Assembly (NCBI GenBank): GCA_030610325.1
Contig: JAUWRZ010000032.1
Location: 1 to 11,925, forward strand
Length of the DNA: 11,925 bases
Reading direction: 5' to 3'
Origin: Sulfurimonadaceae bacterium
GTDB taxonomy: Bacteria > Campylobacterota > Campylobacteria > Campylobacterales > Sulfurimonadaceae
In this document: in pieces, positions 1 to 7,084 of the stretch
How positions within the stretch are numbered: position 1 is the first letter of the stretch
How the letters are laid out: every line of letters starts with the position of its first letter
The notes under the pieces: generated by a model
Database searches by the model: none
Told to the model about the DNA's origin: nothing
The model's input: the letters and a program-made list of their open reading frames with translations, nothing else
Program-made: the position numbers and the translations under genes

Positions 1-2
1 AT

Positions 3-3000
3 TTTTTGGAAGAGAGTGTGAAATTTGCTATACCAAAGATATCATGGGACACCTATGCGATAGAAGGTCAGTTACGAGAGAACGACCAGATCTCCATAAA
101 GGCCGACTATCAGATATTTGAAGATGCCACTATCTCACTTGACTTCAAAGGTGATCTTGAACTTTTCTCCAAGATCGCTGAAATACCCCTGCCCCATATA
201 GCCATCGAACTAAAAGCCACTTTAGCAAAAGAGATTACTGCCCATGCAGAGCTTTTGGATGGTTCACTTGATCTTACGATGGACCTCGATGATCTCTCCT
301 ATCATGCAGTGGCCAAAAAGCTAAGTCTGCGCTCCTATCAAAAGCAGCAACAGATGCAGACATACCTTGATGGTACATTGGCTTTAGAGTCACAGGGGAT
401 ACTCTCAGAAGTCATAGATCTCGACCTTACTCTTCAAAGTAATGATATGCATCTACTGGAGCCGACATTGACATTACTGGCAGTCAAGCAGGAGAGACCT
501 GTACCTGTCGCTTTAAAAGCCAGCCTAAGTCTTAAAGAAGATCAGCTTCGTTCTACAGTCCATATCGATTCGACTCTGGCAAAGATAACACTTAGCAAAT
601 TGGAGTATGAGCTGGAAAAAGGGGACATCGAACTCCTCCTGGATATCGACAACAGCATCAAAGCCTATGAACCTCTTCAGCACTTACAGGTGACAGCCAA
701 AGGACGTCACACTGACGAAAACCTGACTGCCGATGTTCGACTCGATGCCGATGGCTATCTTCTACAGCTAAAAGGTATCCTCTATGAAGAGGAGCATCTC
801 AGTACCAAGTTTACACTGCACTCTGATGTCCTGGGACTAATAGACATCAGACCTGAGCAGAAGATAACCGGCGATCTTGTCTATGGACCCGATGGAGCCA
901 AAGCGAACATCACCTCTACACTGCTTGATGACACCATCACTATTGACTATGATGACGACTCCTTACAGGTAAAAGCAGATACCCTCTCACTCTCCGGACT
1001 CCTACAGCATCTCAGGCAAGATCCCATCGCCTCGGCGACAATAGCTTTAAACAGTGATGTGGATCTCGCCGAGCCTCTACGCTGGCAGGCTAATCTGGAT
1101 ACGACTGATCTTCTACTCTCTGAAGAGCTCACCGACACACTTGGACATGATGATGCTATCGCTTTGCACATCAAAGCCTTCAATCCTGATGATAAGCATA
1201 TCGTGATAAGACCAAAGATCATCAGTTCGATGATGCGCTTGGAGCAGAGTGAGATCATAGTCGACCAGGAGCACTCGACTATAGAAGTGAGTGGAGAGTT
1301 CAGAGACCTGAACATCTCCTACTACCACTCCCCCTCCCTCTCACTGCACAGTGATGTGGACCTGAATGAGCCGCTACAGATAGAGACGACCGTAAAGTCA
1401 CCTTATGAGACACTGGAGATGGCACTTACCAAAAAGGGGACAGACCTTGATGGAGAGCTAAAGTTCTCATTTCATACACTTGACCGCATCACACTTTTAG
1501 AAGCGTTTAAAAGCCTTAACGGGACAGTCGACTTTAAAGGCCATGGGAATAAGCATCAGTTCAAAGCACGGCTCAAAGATATCAACAGTACCCTGTATGT
1601 CTCGACCTTTGTCGATCTCGATGGTAAGATAAGTACAGGGGAAAGTCTTGAAGGCTCATTCGACCTTAAGACGCCCTACGTGACACTAAAGACTCATCTG
1701 ATCGATGACGGCAATGTCAGTGATGTGGACTTCGACTTCGATATCTCCCGACTGGACCGTTTCGCACCACTGGACCCGAAATATCGTCTCAATGGTTCCG
1801 GTCATCTCTACTCTGCCCCGCAAGAGCTAAGAGTAGATATCGATTCCAATCAGTTTGGTCCGATCGCTCTCAGACAAAAAGGTGATGATATCCATCTCGA
1901 TGCTGAGAAGCTCCCTCTAAAAGAGCTTTTTGATCTGACAGAGAAAAAAGCGGTGATCGATGGTGTACTCGCACTGCATGCACAGTTGACACCCTCACAT
2001 ATAGGCGTGCAAATAGACTCACCACTTATCCGGCCGACAGAGAAAAATGCGTCCATGCGGCCGACCTCTCTTAGTGCGAAGCTTGCTCTCGATGGGAACA
2101 TGACAAGATATGACGGCACACTCGATATCAAGACCGACTATGAGCGGTTGATGATGAGTGGTCTCGAGCTCTTCCCGGAACTCTCTACACTAAAGAGTGA
2201 CTACTATCTGAGCAGTGATGATCTGACAAAAGGGACTCCCATACTGCCCGATATCCTGATAGGTCCAACTCGCTTTTATGGTGATGTGACCTATGATGGG
2301 ACATTGAGACTCCAGTTAGACAACGATGCCATCACTTTTAGTGAGAAAGTCCACCAGGGCTTTGATGCGAATGCTACTGAGCCTTTCAGTATGAGTCTAC
2401 ATACTGATCTCATCTACGACGGAGAACATGCAGATATAGCGATGCTGGCCGAGAGTCCCTATTTTAAGCTTGATCCCTTTGAGACACATGTCGACCTAAA
2501 CGACTCGATGCTGACTACCAAGCTGTACCTTGCAACAGAGCTATGGCAAAAAGACAGTGATATCGACCTTAGTATGCATTATGCCGACCCCCTTCGTATC
2601 GACGCCAAAGTGAAGACAGCCTATGAGACACTGACCCTAAACGACATCTTTATCAATACCAAGACACAGGCCATGCATGGCGACTATGAACTCTTGCTGG
2701 AGCAGACAGCAGAAGATGCCTTTCTAAAACATGGTGATGCCTGGCTCTTTGGAAAGCTTACAGATGAGCCGGTACAACAGGCGACACTGGAGAGTGACTC
2801 ATTTGGTGGTCCTATCAAAGTAGTCGCAACACAGCAAAGGGTCACAATAGATGTAAAAGAGGTCCTGCTTGAGAAGGTGATAAAGTTCTTGAGCATGGAC
2901 TCTGCACTGAAGTCAGGATACTTTGATCTCGATGCCGAGTTCCTCAGTGAGGACTTCCTCGAGCTCAACACAAGCACTATGAAAGCTGAGATATCTATGG

Positions 3001-3671
3001 ATGCCACCGACTTGTTGCTTGAGGGGATCGATGTGGACAAAGATATAGATCTTTTAAAAAACTATCAGGATATCTCACTTTTTGAAGGGAACTTTCCGGG
3101 TAAAGGCATCATGACATCCATCGTCAAAGCACCGGTAAATATCGTCAGTAAGAAAAAGGTCCTGCAAAGTCGCGTAAGTCAAGTCCATGCCGATAGCTAT
3201 ATAGAAGATGGACGATTCTACTGTTACGACTGCGCCGTTAAGACCAAAAAGAACCGTATCGCTATCAAAGGGGGTATCGACCTTAATACGACAGATCTTC
3301 ATTACTTTGAGATCGGTCTTTTACGAAAAAATGGCTGCGCGTTCTTTACTCAGGATATCAAAGGTAGTGTCAACGAACCTGATATAGAACTCTCAAAGAC
3401 CTCTCTCGCTCTGATCACAGGAACGATCAAGTCTGTTGGTAATCTTGTCGGAGAAGGCGTGGACATCGGGACCTCCCTCATCAGTGAAGTGGGAACACTG
3501 ACAGGAGACCTCATAGATACGACAACAGGCTTCATCCCCATTGTCAATAAAGCTACAGGAACTGCGTCCAAAGGGATAAAGGGTATTGCAGATGCCCCAG
3601 ATCAGGCAAACAAGAAGTTGACACAGGATTGTGTGCCATTTTATCGTGGTGTCGTACGTCATCCAGAGTAG
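3..3671 (+). CDS. AsmA/TamB-like large periplasmic protein, 5'-truncated
   Basis: The reading frame is open to the left edge; the first in-frame start-like codon (TTG, base 6) has no visible ribosome binding site, so the gene almost certainly begins outside the window. About 1,222 residues remain. The protein is built of amphipathic beta-strand repeats rich in Asp, Leu and Thr, with related segments such as SDVDLAEPL (about residue 350), SDVDLNEPL (about 449) and ADPLRIDAKVKTAYETL (about 860). This is the pattern of AsmA/TamB/YhdP-type proteins, which form long hydrophobic grooves across the periplasm and are linked to lipid transport and outer-membrane integrity. All four cysteines sit near the C-terminus: a CYDC motif (1073/1076), 1111 and 1209. 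The chain ends in CVPFYRGVVRHPE. The usual N-terminal membrane anchor would lie upstream. Assignment to a family is by overall style; the exact subfamily and cargo are not determined. Confidence 0.75.
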   Translation, partial: FLEESVKFAIPKISWDTYAIEGQLRENDQISIKADYQIFEDATISLDFKGDLELFSKIAEIPLPHIAIELKATLAKEITAHAELLDGSLDLTMDLDDLSYHAVAKKLSLRSYQKQQQMQTYLDGTLALESQGILSEVIDLDLTLQSNDMHLLEPTLTLLAVKQERPVPVALKASLSLKEDQLRSTVHIDSTLAKITLSKLEYELEKGDIELLLDIDNSIKAYEPLQHLQVTAKGRHTDENLTADVRLDADGYLLQLKGILYEEEHLSTKFTLHSDVLGLIDIRPEQKITGDLVYGPDGAKANITSTLLDDTITIDYDDDSLQVKADTLSLSGLLQHLRQDPIASATIALNSDVDLAEPLRWQANLDTTDLLLSEELTDTLGHDDAIALHIKAFNPDDKHIVIRPKIISSMMRLEQSEIIVDQEHSTIEVSGEFRDLNISYYHSPSLSLHSDVDLNEPLQIETTVKSPYETLEMALTKKGTDLDGELKFSFHTLDRITLLEAFKSLNGTVDFKGHGNKHQFKARLKDINSTLYVSTFVDLDGKISTGESLEGSFDLKTPYVTLKTHLIDDGNVSDVDFDFDISRLDRFAPLDPKYRLNGSGHLYSAPQELRVDIDSNQFGPIALRQKGDDIHLDAEKLPLKELFDLTEKKAVIDGVLALHAQLTPSHIGVQIDSPLIRPTEKNASMRPTSLSAKLALDGNMTRYDGTLDIKTDYERLMMSGLELFPELSTLKSDYYLSSDDLTKGTPILPDILIGPTRFYGDVTYDGTLRLQLDNDAITFSEKVHQGFDANATEPFSMSLHTDLIYDGEHADIAMLAESPYFKLDPFETHVDLNDSMLTTKLYLATELWQKDSDIDLSMHYADPLRIDAKVKTAYETLTLNDIFINTKTQAMHGDYELLLEQTAEDAFLKHGDAWLFGKLTDEPVQQATLESDSFGGPIKVVATQQRVTIDVKEVLLEKVIKFLSMDSALKSGYFDLDAEFLSEDFLELNTSTMKAEISMDATDLLLEGIDVDKDIDLLKNYQDISLFEGNFPGKGIMTSIVKAPVNIVSKKKVLQSRVSQVHADSYIEDGRFYCYDCAVKTKKNRIAIKGGIDLNTTDLHYFEIGLLRKNGCAFFTQDIKGSVNEPDIELSKTSLALITGTIKSVGNLVGEGVDIGTSLISEVGTLTGDLIDTTTGFIPIVNKATGTASKGIKGIADAPDQANKKLTQDCVPFYRGVVRHPE

Positions 3672-3679
3672 ACTACTCT
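3665..3679. repeat. 15-bp palindrome over the AsmA-like stop codon
   Basis: AGAGTAG-A-CTACTCT is a perfect 7+1+7 inverted repeat that contains the TAG stop of the AsmA-like gene and lies between two convergent genes. As RNA it could form a 6-bp stem with a 3-nt loop on either strand. No U-tract follows, so it is not a canonical intrinsic terminator. Confidence 0.4.
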
Positions 3680-3701
3680 ATAGATGGTACCGCTTAGCGT
3701 G

Positions 3702-4364
3702 TCAGAGTGTCAGACGATAGCCAGTCGTATTTATTGTCTCCAGTTCAAGGTCGGGAAGTTTCCCCCGTAAGCGGTAAAAAAGCTGTCGTCTTGTACCGGG
3801 TGTGATGTACTTAGCCGGCCAGAGCCGATCATCGATGTGAGCAAAAGAGATCACTTTCCCAGGTGCATTGACCATAAGTAAGAAGAGTTGATGCTCTTTT
3901 GCTGTCAAGGCGACATGCTCACCGTCTCTCTCAAGTTCTCTCTCTTCATGATGGTAATGATAGCCTTGCCCAAGATCAGATACAGCGCGATGATCTCTCT
4001 CATACTGATAACGGGCGATCTTAAGTTGTGCTATAAGATCATCTTCACGAAAGGGCTTGACCAGATAAGAGATCGACTTAAGCTTCGAAGCCCGTTCAAG
4101 TGTCAGTTCATCACTATAGGATGTCAGAAATATAGTCGGTATCTTATATAAGGCATCGAGTTGAGTGGCGACATCTATACCATCGACCTCCTCTTTAAGG
4201 TTTACATCAGCTATGAGCAGATCGATATTGATCTCACGTGCGATCTTCAATGCATCAGTAGAGTTATGAGCCAGATGGACAGTCGCTTGACAATTAGCCT
4301 CGATGGAACGTCTTGCACTAAGTGCGATGATGACTTCATCTTCCAAGAATAAAATGTTTTTCAT
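3702..4364 (-). CDS. OmpR-type response regulator (receiver + winged helix)
   Basis: A 220-residue two-component transcription factor. The N-terminal receiver domain (about 1-115) shows the acidic pair in LFLEDE, the phosphoacceptor Asp53 in LLIADVNL, Thr81 in IFLTS, and the conserved Lys103-Pro in LVKPF. The C-terminal winged-helix DNA-binding domain (about 130-220) has the LTAKEHQLFLLM start, a recognition-helix region around RRQLFYRLRGKL and the closing TTGYRL wing. I chose the ATG at 4364 (MKNILFLEDE); a TTG two codons upstream at 4370 is possible, and neither has a strong Shine-Dalgarno. The gene is divergent from the histidine kinase at 4568 and is presumably its partner. Its target genes are unknown, but half-site pairs in the shared intergenic region suggest that it controls its own locus. 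The gene converges on the AsmA-like gene with 30 bp between them. Confidence 0.9.
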   Translation of the reverse strand: MKNILFLEDEVIIALSARRSIEANCQATVHLAHNSTDALKIAREINIDLLIADVNLKEEVDGIDVATQLDALYKIPTIFLTSYSDELTLERASKLKSISYLVKPFREDDLIAQLKIARYQYERDHRAVSDLGQGYHYHHEERELERDGEHVALTAKEHQLFLLMVNAPGKVISFAHIDDRLWPAKYITPGTRRQLFYRLRGKLPDLELETINTTGYRLTL

Positions 4365-4389
4365 AATCAACCAATACTAATTATTTTAA

Positions 4390-4404
4390 ACATATTTTAC
4401 CATT
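4390..4404. promoter_or_regulatory. Candidate response-regulator operator 1 (AACAT-N5-ACCAT)
   Basis: Two half-sites, AACAT (4390-4394) and ACCAT (4400-4404), are spaced exactly 10 bp apart, the tandem geometry used by OmpR-family winged-helix regulators. The pair overlaps the predicted -10 of the regulator gene, which would fit autorepression. It lies in a 12-bp direct-repeat context (TTTTAAACATAT at 4385-4396) that recurs at 4466-4477. The function is inferred. Confidence 0.35.
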
Positions 4405-4423
4405 TTATCACTCAAAGGTAAAC
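4395..4423 (-). promoter_or_regulatory. Predicted promoter of the response regulator gene
   Basis: On the minus strand TTTACC (4418-4423) and TAAAAT (4395-4400) are separated by 17 bp, with an extended TGG just before the -10. The predicted transcription start is near 4388, about 24 bases before the ATG. The match is fair in an AT-rich region. Confidence 0.4.
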
Positions 4424-4453
4424 TTTTATCTCTTCTTTATCGAAAATAATGCT

Positions 4454-4482
4454 TTTATGTAACATTTTTAAACATATATAAC
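4454..4482 (+). promoter_or_regulatory. Predicted promoter of the histidine kinase gene
   Basis: A TATAAC -10 at 4477-4482 has a weak -35-like TTTATG at 4454-4459 (17-bp spacer). The poor -35 is common in this phylum, where -35 boxes are weakly conserved, and it would also suit an activator-dependent promoter. The leader would be about 78 bases. Confidence 0.3.
4461..4475. promoter_or_regulatory. Candidate response-regulator operator 2 (AACAT-N5-AACAT)
   Basis: A perfect direct repeat of AACAT at 4461-4465 and 4471-4475, spaced 10 bp, sits directly upstream of the kinase's predicted -10. It matches the architecture of operator 1 and shares its surrounding 12-mer TTTTAAACATAT (4466-4477). It is likely a binding site for the divergent regulator; this is inference from spacing and position. 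Confidence 0.4.
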
Positions 4483-4537
4483 TCAAAATGATAGTGCTTA
4501 CGGCGTAACCTACAGATAAAAATAGTATCCTATGAAA

Positions 4538-4556
4538 TAGGTCCTTTTTGGACTTA
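4538..4556 (+). promoter_or_regulatory. Leader hairpin abutting the kinase ribosome binding site
   Basis: TAGGTCC (4538-4544) and GGACTTA (4550-4556) can pair as a 7-bp stem with one G-U pair around a TTTTT loop. It ends immediately before the AAGG Shine-Dalgarno (4557-4560). An alternative hairpin, CCTAT-GAA-ATAGG (4529-4541), shares bases 4538-4541 and would exclude it. Any regulatory role is inferred. Confidence 0.35.
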
Positions 4557-4560
4557 AAGG
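4557..4560 (+). promoter_or_regulatory. Ribosome binding site that decides a TTG start
   Basis: AAGG lies 7 bases before the TTG at 4568. The TTG begins a clear signal-peptide sequence (MIKTLFTLILLLYTSLVADA), so the spacing and product together support TTG as the true start. Confidence 0.65.
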
Positions 4561-4567
4561 CATACCG

Positions 4568-6322
4568 TTGATCAAGACACTATTCACACTCATCTTATTA
4601 CTCTACACATCTCTCGTAGCAGACGCATTCATCATCGACACAGACCTGCGATCACAAAGTGTACTTAAGGGATCTGCTCTCTTCATCGATGCCGATGGCA
4701 ATAGAAGTGCTGAAGAGGTACTCAACGACCCCTCCCTTTTCAGCACTTTTGAGTCCGAAAAGATAAGACTTGGCTTTACTGACGATAAAGTCTGGATACG
4801 CTTCTCTATCAAGAACAGCACTAAGCAGCTATTACACCCTCTTCTGGGACTTGACAATCCAATGCTAGACTACATACATCTCTACAGAGTCGAAGAGTCT
4901 AAAGTCATCTCCAAAGTCAGTCAAGGGCTATTACTACCTTACGACTTTCAAGGTCCTCTTAACTTCAACTTTGAACTCTCCATCGAACCAGAGAGTACAA
5001 AAGAGTATCTTTTACAGGTCCATACCGCTGGATGTGCCCTCTATTTCAAAGCGGCAGTGATGACCAAGCAGGAGCTTTTTTATCAAGAGCTTCATCAACA
5101 GATAATAATCACCCTCTTTATTGGACTGATCCTCGGATTGATCATCTATAACTTCTTTCTCTACTTCTTTACCAAAGACAGTGTCTATCTCTACTATGTC
5201 GGGTATCAATCCTTTATACTCTTGAACTACTTCAGCATGACTACGATCACCAAACATATCTTTACACCATCACTGATGGCAGTCGATGCCTTCTTGGGTA
5301 TCTATTACTTGATGGGCCTGATCATCTTTATGCTACTCTTTACCCATTCATTTTTGAAGTTACATCAGTTCAGGTGGATAGATAGAGGTATCAAGATACT
5401 CTTGATGATGGCTTTAACATTGATAGTGACCACATTCACCTGCTGCTATCTGATAGATATGAGTGTCTATATAGCCCTGCTTAGCAGCTTCTATCTGATG
5501 GGTATCAGTCTCTATCTGATGCAAAAGAGGTATCCTCATGCCAGCTATTTTGTCATAGGTTGGGGTGTCTCACTGATATCTATGATCACCGTGTTACTCT
5601 ATCAGATAGGTCTGGTATCTTACATGGAAGTGTTGCCATACATATTTGAGTTTGGTATCACATTCGAAGCCATACTCTTCTCTGTCGTCCTTGCACGACG
5701 TATCAACCATACCAAAGCACTTGCCAAGGCCCTGGCTACACACAAGGTCCTCGTCAAAGAACTCCATCACCGAGTCAAGAACAATATGCAGCTGATCATC
5801 TCACTCTACCGTCTGAAGTTCTCCTTCGTCAAAGACAATGCCATCAGTTCCAGACTAATAGAAAACGAGAACAATATCATCGCTATGAGTGCTATCCATG
5901 AGGTACTCTATTCACAAGAGAGTCTTGAAGAGCTTGATACACAGATCTATTTTCAGCAGTTGATCGATCTGCTATACGACTCATTGAGTAAAAAGGACAT
6001 CTCTATCATCTTTGATAGTCATGTCAGTCTGCCTCCCCAGCAGGCCATCTACTGTGGGATCATCCTCAATGAGCTGGTGACCAATGCCATCAAGTATGCT
6101 TTTGAAGAGGGAGAAAAGGGGGAGATCCAGATCTCTCTATATGAGAAAAAAAACAAAGTCACTTTTTGTATTAAAGACGATGGGAAAGGGTATGATGAGA
6201 GTATACAGACCGAATCCTTCGGTCTTGTCCTGGTAAAAGCACTGGCAGAAGGAGAGCTGCATGCTCATGTGGAGATCGATACAAAAAGGGGAAGCAGTTA
6301 CTGCTTTAGCTGGGACAAGTAG
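4568..6322 (+). CDS. 7TMR-DISM sensor histidine kinase (HisKA_2 type)
   Basis: A 584-residue inner-membrane sensor kinase. In order: a signal peptide (1-20); a periplasmic 7TMR-DISM extracellular domain (about 25-165, with the typical DDKVWIRFSIKN and LDYIHLYRV segments); seven predicted membrane helices (about 178-376); a short linker; a HisKA_2 dimerisation domain with the H-box KELHHRVKNNMQLI (phosphoacceptor probably His401); and a HATPase_c domain with an N-box (NELVTNAIKYAF, 501-512), G1 box (DDGKGYD, 537-543) and G2 (FGL, 551-553). All catalytic motifs look intact. It starts with TTG, supported by an AAGG site 7 bases upstream. It is divergent from the OmpR-type regulator gene, its likely partner. 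DISM domains of this kind are thought to sense small ligands, often carbohydrates or other carboxylates, but the ligand here cannot be read from sequence. Confidence 0.9.
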   Translation: MIKTLFTLILLLYTSLVADAFIIDTDLRSQSVLKGSALFIDADGNRSAEEVLNDPSLFSTFESEKIRLGFTDDKVWIRFSIKNSTKQLLHPLLGLDNPMLDYIHLYRVEESKVISKVSQGLLLPYDFQGPLNFNFELSIEPESTKEYLLQVHTAGCALYFKAAVMTKQELFYQELHQQIIITLFIGLILGLIIYNFFLYFFTKDSVYLYYVGYQSFILLNYFSMTTITKHIFTPSLMAVDAFLGIYYLMGLIIFMLLFTHSFLKLHQFRWIDRGIKILLMMALTLIVTTFTCCYLIDMSVYIALLSSFYLMGISLYLMQKRYPHASYFVIGWGVSLISMITVLLYQIGLVSYMEVLPYIFEFGITFEAILFSVVLARRINHTKALAKALATHKVLVKELHHRVKNNMQLIISLYRLKFSFVKDNAISSRLIENENNIIAMSAIHEVLYSQESLEELDTQIYFQQLIDLLYDSLSKKDISIIFDSHVSLPPQQAIYCGIILNELVTNAIKYAFEEGEKGEIQISLYEKKNKVTFCIKDDGKGYDESIQTESFGLVLVKALAEGELHAHVEIDTKRGSSYCFSWDK

Positions 6323-6347
6323 CGCTCAGCAACTCACTTCGTGACTT

Positions 6348-6464
6348 CTACTCTTTGTCTTTGATATCATCTTGAGCTAGACCGTTAAGGTCTCCTGAGT
6401 TCTTATAGGCAAGGATAAACCAGGCCAGGACACTGATGATGCTGATAATAGCGACTGTCTCCAT
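6348..6464 (-). CDS. Small single-pass membrane protein, 38 residues
   Basis: An ATG at 6464 opens a 38-codon frame ending in TAG. An AAAGGG Shine-Dalgarno lies 7 bases upstream. The product starts METVAIISIISVLAWFILAY, a single hydrophobic helix (about 3-20), followed by a short polar tail (KNSGDLNGLAQDDIKDKE) that is probably cytoplasmic. It lies 55 bases downstream of the outer-membrane barrel gene on the same strand, with a hairpin between, and converges on the histidine kinase with a 25-bp gap. I do not recognise a family. Small proteins of this size often act as accessory subunits of larger membrane complexes, but no partner is evident nearby. Support comes from the ribosome binding site, codon use like that of the neighbours, and the clean helix-plus-tail design. 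Confidence 0.6.
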   Translation of the reverse strand: METVAIISIISVLAWFILAYKNSGDLNGLAQDDIKDKE

Positions 6465-6484
6465 CTACCTGCCCTTTATATGCG

Positions 6485-6506
6485 TCTTCTAATACTCTTT
6501 AGAAGA
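6485..6506 (-). promoter_or_regulatory. Intercistronic 8-bp hairpin
   Basis: On the minus strand TCTTCTAA and TTAGAAGA form a perfect 8-bp stem around a 6-nt loop, between the barrel gene stop (6520) and the 38-residue gene (6464). No U-run follows, so it is more likely an mRNA-stability or attenuation element than a strong terminator. Confidence 0.4.
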
Positions 6507-6519
6507 TCCTCAAACTCGT

Positions 6520-6996
6520 TTAAAACGTATATTGCAGTGTCATCTCTACGTTTTGGCCACGCTGCTCATCAGAGACGTTCTCAAGCATAGTCACTTCTGC
6601 GCCCACTGCCACATTATCAAGAAGATGATACTTCGCACCGACCTCAGCTGCGACATAGACAGCCAGTTCCGAATCGGTCGTAGTCATAGCAAAACCACTA
6701 TCATAGCGGTATGACTCTGACTGCATACCGGCTTTTCCTTCAAGGTAGAGCTCAAGTCTGCCATCATTAGGATAGTGAGAGTAGATGCCATCAGCAAGTG
6801 CATACTTGGTCTGTCGATAGTAATCAGTCGCATGCTCTTCAAAATAGATGTCTGAGGTCAAAGAGAACCCCTCTTTGTTCTTGCTATTTTTAGTACCGAA
6901 AGTACTCTGTCTCTTCTGTTCGGCCATGCTCTCATACGCAAAAGCCGTAGTCGATAAAAGTGCAGCCGCGACCGGCGCTATCAGGATCCTCTTCAT
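6520..6996 (-). CDS. Small outer-membrane beta-barrel protein
   Basis: The preferred start is the ATG at 6996, giving 158 residues with a classic signal peptide (MKRILIAPVAAALLSTTAFA, cleaved before YESMAEQ). AAGG sits 6 bases before it. An in-frame ATG at 7020 is rejected as the start because it is embedded in the TATAAT of the promoter. The mature part (about 138 residues) alternates polar and hydrophobic residues in strand-like segments such as RLELYLEGKAG, ELAVYVAAEVGAKYHL and VAVGAEVTML. It ends in LQYTF, the terminal aromatic signature recognised by the BAM machinery. It is probably an 8-stranded barrel; the first mature segment is polar. No specific family is recognised. It is transcribed from its own promoter, downstream of but separate from the mtn operon, and may be cotranscribed with the 38-residue membrane protein gene. 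Confidence 0.75.
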   Translation of the reverse strand: MKRILIAPVAAALLSTTAFAYESMAEQKRQSTFGTKNSKNKEGFSLTSDIYFEEHATDYYRQTKYALADGIYSHYPNDGRLELYLEGKAGMQSESYRYDSGFAMTTTDSELAVYVAAEVGAKYHLLDNVAVGAEVTMLENVSDEQRGQNVEMTLQYTF

Positions 6997-7018
6997 AAAC
7001 CACCTTTTTAGTACTGAC

Positions 7019-7047
7019 ATTATAGCATCTAATCTTATTTAGACCAA
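7019..7047 (-). promoter_or_regulatory. Extended -10 promoter of the barrel gene
   Basis: The minus strand shows TTGGTC (7042-7047), a 17-bp spacer ending in TGC, then a consensus TATAAT (7019-7024). The predicted start of transcription is near 7012, which leaves the ATG at 6996 with a 16-base leader containing the AAGG site. This is the clearest promoter in the window. Confidence 0.65.
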
Positions 7048-7084
7048 TAAGATCGTTAACACCCGGCCCGACAATAGGAGATGA

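Noticed and set aside
6997..7020. An ATG eight codons upstream as start of the barrel protein.
   Set aside because: It overlaps the TATAAT of the promoter, and the downstream ATG has an AAGG site and begins a clean signal peptide.
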